From Sphingosinicella sp. (GTDB lineage: Bacteria > Pseudomonadota > Alphaproteobacteria > Sphingomonadales > Sphingomonadaceae): 64,000 nucleotides of DNA. The translations under genes and the position numbers were made by a program. Where the stretch lies: NCBI RefSeq assembly GCF_013911755.1, contig NZ_JACESP010000012.1, positions 43,830-107,829 of the forward strand, read 5' to 3'. The number at the start of each line of letters is the position of its first letter. Position 1 is the stretch's first letter. Shown one piece after another: positions 9,606-20,504 of this stretch. Under the pieces are notes generated by a model. It was not told the origin of the DNA. It ran no database searches and worked only from the letters and a program-made list of their open reading frames with translations.

Positions 9606-12491
9606 TCAACCTTCGATATCGTGGCCGAGCGCCTGCGCCACGAGCTTTTTCTGTTCGGCGGCATGCCGCTTGGCAAGTCCAGTCGCAGTCGCGGCGGCGG
9701 CGGCGCGGCCCGCATAGACCGGCTCGGTCTTCACACCGGCTTCCTTGAGCGCGCATTCGAGATAGGAACGCACGAAACTCCAGCTGCCTGCGTTCTTCGG
9801 CTCTTCCTGAGCCCACACGACCGTCTTCAATTTTTTCATCCGCTTCAGGCGCACGACAAGCGCTTCAAGCGGGAACGGATAGATTTGCTCGATACGCACG
9901 ATCGAGGTGGCTTTGTCACCAGCCGCGTCGCGGGCATCGGCGAGGTCGTAGTAGACCTTGCCCGAGCAGAGCACGAGCCGTTCGATCTTGTCGTCCGCTG
10001 GCGGGTTCGTGTCGGACTTGATGCGCATGAAGTGCGAATCGCCCGTGAACTCCTCGATCCGCGATACCGCCGACTTGTGCCGGAGCAGCGACTTGGGCGT
10101 CATGATGATGAGCGGCTTGCGGAACGGGCGCAGCATCTGGCGGCGCAGCACATGGTAATAGTTCGCCGGCGTCGTGATGTTGCAGACCTGCATATTGTCT
10201 TCGGCGCAAAGCTGGAGATAGCGCTCCAGTCGTGCCGAGGAGTGCTCCGGCCCCTGCCCTTCGTAGCCGTGCGGCAGCAGCATGACGAGGCCGTTCGCCC
10301 GCAGCCACTTGATCTCGCCGGACGCGATAAACTGGTCGATGATGACCTGTGCACCGTTCGCGAAGTCGCCGAACTGCGCTTCCCACAGCACCAGCGTCTT
10401 CGGATCGGTGAGCGCGTAGCCATATTCGAAGCCGAGCACGCCAAACTCGCTAAGCGGCGAGTCGAGCACCTTGAAGCGCGGGTTCATGTCATGCAGCGGG
10501 ATATACTTGCCGCCCGTCTTCTGATCGACCCACACGGCATGGCGCTGGCTGAACGTACCACGGCCCGAGTCCTGGCCCGAAAGCCGGACGCCGAAACCGT
10601 CCTGCAGCAGCGTGCCGAAGGCGAGCGCCTCCGCAGTCGCCCAGTCGATACCTTCTCCGGCTGCGATCGTTTCGCCGCGCGCGGCGATGACACGCTTCAG
10701 CGTCGGGTGAATCGAGAAGCCTTCAGGAACGGTGGTCAGCACCTTGGTGACGGCTTCGATGCGATCCTGAGAAACGCCGGTATCGGCCGCGCGACGCGCC
10801 GTTTCAGGGTCGGCAGGGCGGCCGAGGCCTTCCCAGCGCCCCTCGAACCAGTCCGCCTTGTTGGGCTTGTAGCCCGGCGCGGCCTCGAAATCCTTGTCGA
10901 GACGATCAACATAGGCCTTCGTCGCGCCTTCGACCCACGCCTCGTCGATCACACCTTCGGCGATCAATCGACCCGCGTAGACTTCGCTCACTTTCGGCTT
11001 GGTCTTGATGGCCTTGTACATCAGCGGCTGCGTAAAGCTCGGCTCGTCGCCCTCGTTGTGGCCGAAGCGGCGGTAGCACCACATGTCGATCACGACATCG
11101 CGGTTGAACTTCTGCCGGAATTCGGTCGCGACCTTCGTGGCGAAGGTGACGGCTTCGGGATCGTCCCCGTTCACGTGGAAGATCGGCGCCTGCACGGTGC
11201 GCGCCACGTCCGACGGATAGGGCGAGGAGCGCGCGAACTGCGGGCTCGTCGTGAAGCCGATCTGGTTGTTGATGATGAAATGAACGGTCCCGCCGGTGTT
11301 GTAGCCATCGAGGCCCGAGAAGCCGAGGCACTCCGCGATGATGCCCTGCCCCGCGAACGCCGCGTCGCCGTGCAGGAGCAGCGGCAGCACCTCGTCGCGT
11401 TCCACGTCGCCGCGCAGCTGCTGGGCAGCGCGTACCTTGCCGAGAACGACCGGATTGACCGCTTCGAGGTGCGAAGGGTTCGGGGTGAGCGACAGATGGA
11501 CAGGGTTGCCGTCAAAATCGCGGTCCGTGGAGGTGCCGAGGTGGTACTTCACGTCGCCCGATCCGCCGACGTCGTCGGGGTTTGAGGAACCGCCTGCAAA
11601 CTCGTGGAAGATCGCCTGGAACGGCTTCTGCATGACGTTCGCGAGCACGTTCAGGCGCCCGCGGTGCGCCATGCCGATGACGATTTCCTTCACGCCGCCG
11701 GCGCCCGCATACTTGATGACGCTTTCCAGCGCAGGCGCCATCGCCTCGCCGCCGTCGAGTCCGAAGCGCTTAGTACCGACGTACTTGCGGCCAAGGAAGC
11801 TTTCGAACTGCTCGGCTTCGATGATCTTGTTGAGGATCGCCTTCTTGCCTTCGTTCGTGAAGTGGATCTCGGCGTTACGGCCCTCGATCCGCTCCTGAAT
11901 GAAGCGGCGCTCCTCCAGATCGTTGATGTGCATGTACTCGACACCGACATGCTCGCAGTAATTGTGCTTCAGGACTGCGACGAGCGCGGAGATCGTCGTT
12001 TCCTCGAAGCCCATCACACCGCCGAGATAGACGGTGCGGTTCTGCGCATCGCCCACGAAGCCGTGATATTCGGGGGTCAGTTCCTCCGGGAACGGGCGTT
12101 CGGCGAGGCCGAGCGGATCGAGATGCGCCGCGAGGTGCCCGCGCACGCGGTACGTGCGGATCAGCGTCATGGCGCGGATCGCATCGTCCGCCGCCTGGCG
12201 GACCGCCTCGGCGGAGAGCGGCGCGGCCCCGCCGCCCTTCTTCGCCGCAGCTTTCGGCTCCGGCGTCATCTGCAGCGGATCGAGCGCCGCCGTCAGATCG
12301 TCGGTCGTGGTATCCGGCCAGCCCTTGCGCTGCCACGACGGCCCGGAAGCCACGCTTTCCAGCCCCGCGAAGTGGCGCTGCCACTCCGGATCGACGGACG
12401 CCGGGTTGGCCGAATACTGGCGATAGAGGGATTCAACGAACGAGGCGGAGACGCCTTCGAGAGCGGAGGGAGGCTGTCCTTCGAAACCCAT
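9606..12491 (-). CDS. sucA: 2-oxoglutarate dehydrogenase E1 (thiamine diphosphate)
   Basis: The 961-residue E1 that decarboxylates 2-oxoglutarate and succinylates the lipoyl arm of SucB. The start at 12491 (MGFEGQPPSALEG) is chosen because it has an AGGA ribosome site. A further 23 upstream residues are Arg-rich and unlike the family. An N-terminal E2-binding segment (LYRQYSANPASVDPEWQRHF) is seen, then the ThDP region around GMAHRGRLNVLANVM and the active-site block GDAAFAGQGIIAE, and a C-terminal transketolase-like half with LLPHGYEGQGPEHSSARLER. It follows sucD by 95 bases and precedes sucB by nine. Confidence 0.98.
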   Translation of the reverse strand: MGFEGQPPSALEGVSASFVESLYRQYSANPASVDPEWQRHFAGLESVASGPSWQRKGWPDTTTDDLTAALDPLQMTPEPKAAAKKGGGAAPLSAEAVRQAADDAIRAMTLIRTYRVRGHLAAHLDPLGLAERPFPEELTPEYHGFVGDAQNRTVYLGGVMGFEETTISALVAVLKHNYCEHVGVEYMHINDLEERRFIQERIEGRNAEIHFTNEGKKAILNKIIEAEQFESFLGRKYVGTKRFGLDGGEAMAPALESVIKYAGAGGVKEIVIGMAHRGRLNVLANVMQKPFQAIFHEFAGGSSNPDDVGGSGDVKYHLGTSTDRDFDGNPVHLSLTPNPSHLEAVNPVVLGKVRAAQQLRGDVERDEVLPLLLHGDAAFAGQGIIAECLGFSGLDGYNTGGTVHFIINNQIGFTTSPQFARSSPYPSDVARTVQAPIFHVNGDDPEAVTFATKVATEFRQKFNRDVVIDMWCYRRFGHNEGDEPSFTQPLMYKAIKTKPKVSEVYAGRLIAEGVIDEAWVEGATKAYVDRLDKDFEAAPGYKPNKADWFEGRWEGLGRPADPETARRAADTGVSQDRIEAVTKVLTTVPEGFSIHPTLKRVIAARGETIAAGEGIDWATAEALAFGTLLQDGFGVRLSGQDSGRGTFSQRHAVWVDQKTGGKYIPLHDMNPRFKVLDSPLSEFGVLGFEYGYALTDPKTLVLWEAQFGDFANGAQVIIDQFIASGEIKWLRANGLVMLLPHGYEGQGPEHSSARLERYLQLCAEDNMQVCNITTPANYYHVLRRQMLRPFRKPLIIMTPKSLLRHKSAVSRIEEFTGDSHFMRIKSDTNPPADDKIERLVLCSGKVYYDLADARDAAGDKATSIVRIEQIYPFPLEALVVRLKRMKKLKTVVWAQEEPKNAGSWSFVRSYLECALKEAGVKTEPVYAGRAAAAATATGLAKRHAAEQKKLVAQALGHDIEG

Positions 12492-12586
12492 GGTTCCTGT
12501 TATTCCTGGCGTGCGGAGGGTCCTGCGCGCCTCCCTACGCAGGACCTTCCTAAAAAGCACCTAAAAACTTGACAATTCTGCCATGT

Positions 12587-13462
12587 TTAGTTGCCGAGCA
12601 CCTTCGCAAGGGTAGTGCCAAGCTCGGACGGGCTCGGCGAAACGACAATGCCCGCCGCTTCCATCGCCTTGATCTTGTCCTCGGCGCCGCCCTTGCCGCC
12701 CGAAACGATGGCGCCGGCGTGGCCCATGGTGCGTCCCTTCGGGGCGGTGCGGCCCGCGATGAAGCCCACCATCGGCTTCTTGATCGGGTGCGATTTCAGG
12801 AACTCGGCTGCGTCTTCCTCAGCCGAGCCGCCGATTTCACCAATCATGATGATGGATTTGGTGTCGGGATCGTTCAGGAACAAGTCGAGCACGTCGATGA
12901 AGTTGGTGCCGTTCACCGGATCGCCGCCGATGCCGACCGCGCTGGTCTGGCCGAGGCCGACCGCAGTCGTCTGGTGCACCGCTTCATAGGTGAGCGTGCC
13001 GGAGCGGGAGACGACGCCGACCGAGCCCTTCTTGAAGATGGAGCCCGGCATGATGCCGATCTTGCACTCGTCCGGCGTCAGCACACCAGGGCAGTTCGGG
13101 CCGATGAGCCGCGATTTGGAGCCCGAGAGTGCGCGCTTCACCGGCACCATGTCGAGCACCGGAATGCCCTCGGTGATGCAGATGATCAGCGGCACTTCCG
13201 CTTCGATGGCTTCGAGGATCGAGTCCGCCGCGAATGCCGGCGGCACGTAGACAACGCTGGCGTCGGCCTTGGTTACGTCCATCGCCTCGCGCATCGTGCC
13301 GAACACGGGGAGGCCCAGATGCTCCTGCCCGCCTTTACCCGGAACCACGCCGCCGACCATCTTCGTGCCGTAGGCGATGGCGGCTTCGGTGTGGAACGTG
13401 GCGGTTGCGCCGGTCAGGCCCTGACAGAGAACCTTGGTGTTCTTGTTGATGAGAATGCTCAT
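12587..13462 (-). CDS. sucD: Succinyl-CoA synthetase alpha subunit
   Basis: A 291-residue subunit of the ADP-forming succinyl-CoA ligase that interconverts succinyl-CoA and succinate with substrate-level phosphorylation. The CoA-binding Rossmann part opens with [16 protein letters not shown]. The phosphorylated histidine lies in the [17 protein letters not shown] block near the C-terminus, and the power-helix region [10 protein letters not shown] is also visible. It follows sucC after four bases, so the two subunits are co-translated. Length is as expected. Confidence 0.98.
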   Translation of the reverse strand: MSILINKNTKVLCQGLTGATATFHTEAAIAYGTKMVGGVVPGKGGQEHLGLPVFGTMREAMDVTKADASVVYVPPAFAADSILEAIEAEVPLIICITEGIPVLDMVPVKRALSGSKSRLIGPNCPGVLTPDECKIGIMPGSIFKKGSVGVVSRSGTLTYEAVHQTTAVGLGQTSAVGIGGDPVNGTNFIDVLDLFLNDPDTKSIIMIGEIGGSAEEDAAEFLKSHPIKKPMVGFIAGRTAPKGRTMGHAGAIVSGGKGGAEDKIKAMEAAGIVVSPSPSELGTTLAKVLGN

Positions 13463-13466
13463 TGGG

Positions 13467-14666
13467 TCAGGCCGCCTTCTTCACTTGCGCCACGATCTTC
13501 TTCGCCGCGTCGCCGAGGTTGTCGGCGCTGACGATCGGCAGGCCGCTGTCCGCGAGGATCTGCTTGCCGAGTTCGACGTTCGTGCCTTCAAGGCGAACGA
13601 CGAGCGGAACCGAGAGGTTCACCTCGCGCGCCGCCGCGACGATGCCTTCCGCGATGATGTCGCAGCGCATGATGCCGCCGAAGATGTTGACGAGGATGCC
13701 CTCGACCGCCGGATCGTTAAGGATGATCTTGAACGCCGCCGTCACCTTCTCCTTGGTGGCACCGCCGCCGACGTCGAGGAAGTTGGCGGGCTCGGCACCG
13801 TTCAGCTTGATGATGTCCATCGTCGCCATGGCGAGGCCCGCGCCGTTCACCATGCACCCGATGTTGCCGTCGAGCTTCACGTAGGCGAGGTCGTACTTCG
13901 ACGCCTCTATCTCCATCGCGTCCTCTTCGGTGAGGTCGCGCAGTTCCATGATGTCCGGGTGGCGGAACAGCGCGTTGCCGTCGAAGCCCATCTTCGCGTC
14001 GAGGACGATGAGCTTGCCGTCCGTCGTCTCGACGAGCGGGTTCACTTCGAGCAGCGCAGCATCCGTGGCCTTGAACGCCGTGTAGAGCTGCTGCGCGATC
14101 TTCGCGGCCTGCTTGGCGAGGTCGCCTTCCAGCTTCAGCGCCGCCGCGACGCCGCGGCCGTGGTGCGGCATGAAGCCCGAGGCCGGATCGATGCGAATGG
14201 TGTGGATCTTCTCGGGCGTGTGCTCGGCGACCTCCTCGATATCCATGCCGCCTTCGGTGGAAACCACGAAAGCGACACGGCCGACGGCGCGGTCCACGAG
14301 CAGCGAGAGGTAATATTCCTTTGCAATCGGCGCGCCCGCTTCGATGTAGAGTCGGTTCACCTGCTTGCCGGCATCGCCCGTCTGGTGCGTCACGAGCACG
14401 CGGCCCAGCATTTCGGCGGCGTTGGCCTTGACCTCTTCAACCGACTTGACGACGCGCACGCCGCCCTTGGCGTCCGCACCGAGGCCGTTGAAGCGACCCT
14501 TGCCGCGTCCGCCCGCATGGATCTGCGACTTTACGACATAGACGGGTCCGGGAAGCTGCTTCGCCGCCGCCTCGGCCTCATCGGCGGTAAAGGCCGGGAA
14601 ACCGGCAGAGATCGGCGCGCCGAACTTCGCCAGCAGCTGCTTGGCTTGATATTCGTGGATGTTCAT
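13467..14666 (-). CDS. sucC: Succinyl-CoA synthetase beta subunit
   Basis: A 399-residue ATP-grasp subunit that binds nucleotide and succinate and partners SucD. It opens with the hallmark [18 protein letters not shown], followed by [14 protein letters not shown] of the ATP-grasp fold, and later [14 protein letters not shown], the Mg-binding block. The phosphate loop [15 protein letters not shown] and [10 protein letters not shown] complete the family pattern. It sits nine bases after mdh and four before sucD in one operon. Confidence 0.98.
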   Translation of the reverse strand: MNIHEYQAKQLLAKFGAPISAGFPAFTADEAEAAAKQLPGPVYVVKSQIHAGGRGKGRFNGLGADAKGGVRVVKSVEEVKANAAEMLGRVLVTHQTGDAGKQVNRLYIEAGAPIAKEYYLSLLVDRAVGRVAFVVSTEGGMDIEEVAEHTPEKIHTIRIDPASGFMPHHGRGVAAALKLEGDLAKQAAKIAQQLYTAFKATDAALLEVNPLVETTDGKLIVLDAKMGFDGNALFRHPDIMELRDLTEEDAMEIEASKYDLAYVKLDGNIGCMVNGAGLAMATMDIIKLNGAEPANFLDVGGGATKEKVTAAFKIILNDPAVEGILVNIFGGIMRCDIIAEGIVAAAREVNLSVPLVVRLEGTNVELGKQILADSGLPIVSADNLGDAAKKIVAQVKKAA

Positions 14667-14675
14667 CAGCGATCC

Positions 14676-15647
<972 letters not shown>

Positions 15648-15797
15648 TCACTGAAGGCGATGCGTGGAACGCCGACCGGACGACCGGCGAAAACGCGATC
15701 CCGATAGCCCCTGATTCGCGGCGCTGCAACCGTTCGTAAAAATCCGCACAGCGCAATTTTCTCATTACTGTGTGCGATGCAGCAAATAAGCCGGGCC

Positions 15798-16916
15798 TTA
15801 GGCGGTCCTTACACCATGCCCTTCGGCCATGTAGTCGGCGGACTGCATCTCCATCAGCCGGGAAACCGTGCGCTCGAATTCGAAGGAATAATCACCGGCA
15901 GGATAGAGTTCGGCGGGCGACGCGTCCGCCGCCATCAGCAGCTTTACCCGGTATTCGTAAAGCGCGTCGATCAGCGCCACGAAGCGCGTCGCCTCGTTGC
16001 GCTTCTCCGGCCCCATCTTCGGCACGCCGACGATGATGACCGTGTGATAGCGCTGCGCGACCGCGAGATAATCCGCCGCCCCCCGCGGTTCTCCGCACAG
16101 CCGCTTGAACGAGAAGACCGCGACGCCTTTCAGCGACTTGGGCACATACAGCGTGCGTCCGCCGCCCACGTCGATTGTCTCGGTGGGGACGTGGGCACGG
16201 TCCTCGGGCGGGTAGTCGGTGAGGCGGAAAAAGGCTTCGGAGAGCGCGGCGGTCGCTTCGGGGCCGTTCGGCACGTAGTAGGTCGGCATTCCGGCGAGCC
16301 GATCGAGCCGGTAGTCGGTCGGTCCGTTGAGGCTGACGACGTCCAGTTCGCGCTCGATGAGATCGATGAACGGCACGAAAAGCTCTCGGCTGAGGCCGTT
16401 CTTGTAGAGGTCGCGCGGCGGGCGGTTGGAGGTCGCGACCACAGTGACGCCGTGCGCCATGATCGCGGTGAACAGGCGCGAGAGGATCATCGCGTCGGCG
16501 ACGTTCGTGACTTGAAGCTCGTCGAAGGCGAGCAGGCGCACATCCTTCGCGATATCGTCAGCGACGCGCAGGATCGGATCGTCGACGTTCTGTTCCCGCC
16601 ATTTGTGCAGCGCGGCGTGAACCTCCAGCATGAAGGCATGGAAATGCACGCGGCGCTTGGGAATGGCGGGTGCGGCCTCGTAGAAGAGGTCCATCAGCAT
16701 CGATTTGCCGCGCCCGACCGCGCCCCACATGTAAATGCCGCGCGGCGCGGCGCGTTCTGCCTTGTTGAACAGCCGGGAGAGCAGACCGTTCTTTGGCGGA
16801 CCCGCACGCAGTTCGGCTTCGAGCTTGCCGAGCCGCGCTGCGGCGGCGGCCTGATCGGGATCGGCCTTCAGTTCATTCGCCGCAATAAGCGCGCTGTACG
16901 CCTCGACAACGCTCAA
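15798..16916 (-). CDS. zapE: Cell division-associated ATPase ZapE (AFG1 family)
   Basis: A 372-residue AAA-type ATPase of the AFG1/ZapE family. E. coli ZapE acts at the constricting Z-ring. Mitochondrial Afg1 helps handle respiratory-chain proteins. The Walker A motif is GAVGRGKSMLMDLF, Walker B is LLAFDELQV, and the block VVATSNRPPRDLYKNGLSRELF is a family signature. The start is taken as TTG at 16916, four bases overlapping the stop of the thioesterase gene, since no ATG is available in frame near the expected N-terminus. It precedes mdh on the same strand, an arrangement common in alphaproteobacteria. Confidence 0.93.
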   Translation of the reverse strand: MSVVEAYSALIAANELKADPDQAAAAARLGKLEAELRAGPPKNGLLSRLFNKAERAAPRGIYMWGAVGRGKSMLMDLFYEAAPAIPKRRVHFHAFMLEVHAALHKWREQNVDDPILRVADDIAKDVRLLAFDELQVTNVADAMILSRLFTAIMAHGVTVVATSNRPPRDLYKNGLSRELFVPFIDLIERELDVVSLNGPTDYRLDRLAGMPTYYVPNGPEATAALSEAFFRLTDYPPEDRAHVPTETIDVGGGRTLYVPKSLKGVAVFSFKRLCGEPRGAADYLAVAQRYHTVIIVGVPKMGPEKRNEATRFVALIDALYEYRVKLLMAADASPAELYPAGDYSFEFERTVSRLMEMQSADYMAEGHGVRTA

Positions 16917-17344
16917 CGCGGCGCGACCTTCCTCAGTACGCCGGAAAAGGACGCGACGGGGCCGTTCTGCTCGACCATACCGCGCAGGAACAGCAGCTTG
17001 CCCGTCTCGCGCGTCACCTCGCCGTGGCCGAAGATATCCTCCCCGGGCACGCCAGCGCCCAAGAACTCGGTGTTGCAGGTGAGTGTGACGCCGCGGTGCG
17101 TGACGAGATGGGGCGCTGCGATGGCGAACAGCGCCTGATCGATAAACGCCATGATGTAGCCGCCGTGCAGCCGGTCCTGCATATTGCTGTGCGCACGCGC
17201 CGTTTCGGAGCGAAACTCGGTCACGCCGTCAGCGCGACGGCGAAAGTAGATATGCCCGATCAGATCGGAGAAACGTCCCTCGTCAAGCTGACGCCAGCGC
17301 TGCCAGCCCTTCAGCGGCCCCTCGGCAATCTCAATGGTCGGCAT
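16913..17344 (-). CDS. PaaI-like hotdog-fold thioesterase
   Basis: A 143-residue hotdog-fold protein of the PaaI/YdiI thioesterase type, which hydrolyses acyl-CoA esters. The core helix motif NMQDRLHGGYIMAFIDQALF (HGG then an acidic residue) and the strand CNTEFLGAGVPGED match the family. The ATG at 17344 (MPTIEIAEG) is preferred, since the longer reading would add 35 Arg-rich residues from inside parA. Its stop overlaps the zapE start. The true acyl substrate is unknown. Confidence 0.82.
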   Translation of the reverse strand: MPTIEIAEGPLKGWQRWRQLDEGRFSDLIGHIYFRRRADGVTEFRSETARAHSNMQDRLHGGYIMAFIDQALFAIAAPHLVTHRGVTLTCNTEFLGAGVPGEDIFGHGEVTRETGKLLFLRGMVEQNGPVASFSGVLRKVAPR

Positions 17345-17354
17345 CGCGTGGCGG

Positions 17355-18104
17355 TCAGGCCTTTCGCGGCCGCGCCGGGCGGGTGAGCTTGCGTTCGACA
17401 GCCGTGACCAGCTTCGAAAACTCCTTGGTTTCCACGGCATCGGGCGCAATCTCGGCGAGCGGCAGACAGTAGACCGCCATTTCCTCGACCTTGCTCGAAT
17501 ACGGAATCGCGTGGACGTCGGGGCATGCTTCCAGCGTCTCGCGGTGCAGCGCGCGGCGTTTGTCCACCATCGTGAACACTGGAATTACCGGCGGCTCGCC
17601 CTTGTGGTGCCGCGTCAGATGCTCGGCGAGCTGCTCGTTGGTGCGCGCCGAGAGCGGCGACATCGTCATCGGCTCGACGATGAGGTCCGCCGCGCGGAAG
17701 ATCTGGTCGGCGAGCAGGCCGAAGCCCGGCGGGCAATCGAGCACGACGCGGTCATAATCTTCTGCGACCGCCGCTAGCCGCTTCGCCAGCAGCTTCGCGC
17801 GCTGCGATTCGACGAGCTGGACATCGAGCTTGCGGAGCGATTCGTCCGCCGCGAGCACATCGAGGCCCGGCCACTTGCTCGGCACGATATAGGCCTCGAT
17901 ATCGCCGCCGCCGCTTCCGGCGAATAGCTTGCGGGCCTTCTTGCTGGGTTCGACCTGCAACAGGTCCGATGCCGCGCCCTGCGCGTCGAGATCCCAGAGC
18001 AGCGTGCGCCGCTTGGCCTGCGTTGCAAGGAGGTGTGCGAGATTGACAGCCACGGACGTCTTGCCGACGCCGCCCTTGAGGCTGAAGACTGCGATGACTT
18101 TCAT
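17355..18104 (-). CDS. ParA/MinD-family ATPase, orphan
   Basis: A 249-residue deviant-Walker P-loop ATPase beginning MKVIAVFSLKGGVGKTS, with the ATP-dimer lysine at position 11 and the switch block DLDAQGAASDLL. A downstream strand VLDCPPGFGLLADQ is the Walker B region. Such proteins position cargo or plasmids, usually with a ParB or MinE-type partner, but no partner is nearby. It heads a three-gene run with the thioesterase (10 bases on) and zapE, which may hint at a role in division or envelope organisation. Chromosomal ParA (next to ParB) is longer and normally sits elsewhere, so a parA symbol is not given. Confidence 0.85.
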   Translation of the reverse strand: MKVIAVFSLKGGVGKTSVAVNLAHLLATQAKRRTLLWDLDAQGAASDLLQVEPSKKARKLFAGSGGGDIEAYIVPSKWPGLDVLAADESLRKLDVQLVESQRAKLLAKRLAAVAEDYDRVVLDCPPGFGLLADQIFRAADLIVEPMTMSPLSARTNEQLAEHLTRHHKGEPPVIPVFTMVDKRRALHRETLEACPDVHAIPYSSKVEEMAVYCLPLAEIAPDAVETKEFSKLVTAVERKLTRPARPRKA

Positions 18105-18188
18105 GCCGCTCCGCCGTTGACGTCCTGTTTTTCCATGGCACTCATGTGGCATTTATAAGCCACGTAGCCAACAGGGGAATCGCCACCT

Positions 18189-19472
18189 ATGACATCGCAA
18201 TCCGGGTTCGACCGTCGCAGCCTCCTTGGCGGAATCGCCGCTTTCGGCGGCCTCGCCCTGCTCCCGGCTTGCGCCGCGACGTCCCGAAGTGCTGCCCCTG
18301 CCGCCTCACGCGTCCGCAACTGGGCCGCGCTGACAGCGCTTGCCGAGCGCTATGTGGCGGAGCGCAAGGTGGCGGGCATGATCATCGGCGTGGGCAACGG
18401 CGACGCCCCCGCCTTCTATACTGGCGCGGGAACGCTCGGTTTGCAGCGCGAGACCCCGGTCGATGCAAAGAGCATCTGGCGGATCTATTCGATGACGAAG
18501 CCGGTCACGGGCGTGCTTGCCGCGCAGATGATCAGCGAAGGCGCGCTCGGCCTCGATCAGCCGATCGCCGACATCCTCCCGGCGTTCAAAGCCATGAAGG
18601 TCGCGATCGACCCCGCAACCAGCCTCGAGGCCCGCGCGGCGAGCGGACCGATCACCGTGCGCCACCTGCTGACCCACACCGCGGGGCTCACCTACCACTT
18701 CATGCCCAGCGCGGTCGGCAAGGCCTATCGACGTTTCGGACTGATGCCGGGCATGCGCACGGTCGGGCGCGAGCCGGGCGACGGCGAATCGCCGAGCAGC
18801 CTGCAGGCCTTCGCGAACGCTGTTGCCGAATTGCCCCTCGTGGCCGACCCCGGCACGGCATGGAACTACAGCATTTCGCTCGATGTGCTCGGCGCCGTCA
18901 TCGAAAAAGTCGCGCGGAAGCCCTTTGAAACGGTGCTGCAGGAACGGCTGCTGACGCCGCTCGCCATGCACGACACGGGCTTCTCCGTCCCCGCCGCGTC
19001 GATGAACCGGCTGGCGACCAACTATCTGCTGCACAGCAACAACCTCGTGCCCGTCGATGCCCCGCCGAAGACCGAGTATGCCGTGCCCGCCAGCTACCCG
19101 GCAGGCGGCGGCGGGCTCGTGTCGACGGCGGACGATTACATGCGTTTCATGCGGATGATCACGAACGGCGGGCAACATAGCGGCAAGCAGATCATTTCGC
19201 CCGAAGCCGCGAAACTCGTGGTTTCGAACCTCCTCCCCCAGGGCGTATTCTATGAAGGCAATCAGGGATACGGCGCGGGCGGGCGCGTCGTGATTGCGCC
19301 CGGACCGGGTCTCATCCCCGGCAGCTACGGCTGGGGCGGCGCGGCAGGCACGCTCGCCTCAGCGCTGCCGGCGCAGAAGCTCAGCGTCGTGCTGATGACG
19401 CAGTACATGCCGCAGCAGGCCTATCCGCTTCCCGAAGAACTGGGGAAAGCGCTCGCCGCAGATCTAGCGTGA
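18189..19472 (+). CDS. Serine beta-lactamase-like hydrolase, exported lipoprotein
   Basis: A 427-residue protein of the class C beta-lactamase/EstB/penicillin-binding family. The N-terminus has a twin-arginine-like FDRRSLLGG followed by a lipobox LLPAC with Cys28. The SxxK motif is SMTK (Ser101, Lys104). The expected YxN triad is Tyr227-Ser-Ile, so the Asn is missing, and the KTG-like element is not standard (GWGGAAGT). This favours an esterase or D-aminopeptidase over a true antibiotic-hydrolysing enzyme. Its 3' end overlaps the convergent pheA end by nine bases. Substrate unknown. Confidence 0.85.
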   Translation: MTSQSGFDRRSLLGGIAAFGGLALLPACAATSRSAAPAASRVRNWAALTALAERYVAERKVAGMIIGVGNGDAPAFYTGAGTLGLQRETPVDAKSIWRIYSMTKPVTGVLAAQMISEGALGLDQPIADILPAFKAMKVAIDPATSLEARAASGPITVRHLLTHTAGLTYHFMPSAVGKAYRRFGLMPGMRTVGREPGDGESPSSLQAFANAVAELPLVADPGTAWNYSISLDVLGAVIEKVARKPFETVLQERLLTPLAMHDTGFSVPAASMNRLATNYLLHSNNLVPVDAPPKTEYAVPASYPAGGGGLVSTADDYMRFMRMITNGGQHSGKQIISPEAAKLVVSNLLPQGVFYEGNQGYGAGGRVVIAPGPGLIPGSYGWGGAAGTLASALPAQKLSVVLMTQYMPQQAYPLPEELGKALAADLA

Positions 19473-20357
19473 GCGCGCCTGCGCATAGGTGCCGAGCATC
19501 CGCACCCACTTGGTGTGGTATTTGAGCTCGTCGAGTGCGCGTTCGACATTGGGATCGTCGGGGCGCCCCTCGATGTCCACGTAGAACTCGGCGGCCTGGA
19601 ACTGGCCGTCACGCATGTAGCTTTCGAGCTTGGTGAGGTTGACGCCGTTGGTGGCGAAACCGCCAAGCGCCTTGTAGAGCGCGGCGGGCACCGAACGCAC
19701 TTCGAACAGCAGCGAGGTCATGGCCGGAAGCCCCGCCTCCGGCATCGACGGTTCACGCGCAAGCGACACGAAGCGCGTGGTGTTGTGCGCCTCGTCCTCG
19801 ATCCCCTCGGCAAGCGGCGTGAGACCGTAGAGTTGCCCTGCGAGCTGCGAAGCGACTGCGGCCACAGTCTTGTCGCCATCGTCCGCGACCTTCGCGGCTG
19901 AAGCAGCGGTATCGAACGACGCGACCGGGCTGATGCCCCATTCGCGCAGCCGCTTCCGGCATTGGCCGAGCGCCTGCGGGTGGCTGATCGCGACCTTGAC
20001 GTCCGAAAGCGCTGCTCCCGGTACCGCGAGCAGCGAGTGCCGCACGCGCACGAAATGCTCGGCAACGATCCACAGCCCCGACTCCGGCAGCAGGAAGTGA
20101 ATGTCGGCGACGCGGCCGTGCAGCGAGTTCTCGATCGGGATGATTGCACGCCCCGCACGCCCCTCGCGCACCGCATCGATCGCGTCGGAGAAGGATAGGC
20201 ACGGCAGCGTCGGCGCACCCGCCGCCATCTCGCGCGCGGCCTGATGCGAGTAAGCGCCGGGGGCGCCCTGAAACGCGACCGCCGTTTTTGGCGTTTTTTC
20301 AGCGGCTTGCGCAAGCTCTTCAACGAGCCGCGCGGCGGATTCGGGATAGTTTTGCAT
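19464..20357 (-). CDS. pheA: Prephenate dehydratase
   Basis: A 297-residue monofunctional enzyme turning prephenate into phenylpyruvate for phenylalanine synthesis. The first domain has VAFQGAPGAYSHQAA and IIPIENSLHGRV. The catalytic Thr lies in AHNTTRFVSLAREP. A C-terminal ACT domain (about residues 205-290, SLLFEVRSVPAALYKALG then ESYMRDGQFQAAEFYVDIEG) should give feedback inhibition by phenylalanine. The ATG at 20357 (MQNYPESAARL) is chosen over one 23 codons upstream whose extra residues look unrelated. No chorismate mutase domain is fused. Confidence 0.95.
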   Translation of the reverse strand: MQNYPESAARLVEELAQAAEKTPKTAVAFQGAPGAYSHQAAREMAAGAPTLPCLSFSDAIDAVREGRAGRAIIPIENSLHGRVADIHFLLPESGLWIVAEHFVRVRHSLLAVPGAALSDVKVAISHPQALGQCRKRLREWGISPVASFDTAASAAKVADDGDKTVAAVASQLAGQLYGLTPLAEGIEDEAHNTTRFVSLAREPSMPEAGLPAMTSLLFEVRSVPAALYKALGGFATNGVNLTKLESYMRDGQFQAAEFYVDIEGRPDDPNVERALDELKYHTKWVRMLGTYAQARSR

Positions 20358-20504
20358 CGCCGCGCTCTTTGCGGCGCGGGGGCTTCCCACGTCAAGCGCA
20401 GCCTGCGGCGATCTGGTGCTTGGCAAGCCCGACTCCTGAAACTATGTTCCGCGCGATTTTGAACCGGGGGGCTCGACGAAAAGCCCCGCTCTTCGGAGGG
20501 CGCA

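Noticed and set aside
8961-11585. 874-codon plus-strand open frame opposite sucA and sucB
   Set aside because: A mirror of the real genes in a high-GC genome, with Arg/His-rich non-globular translation and no ribosome site.
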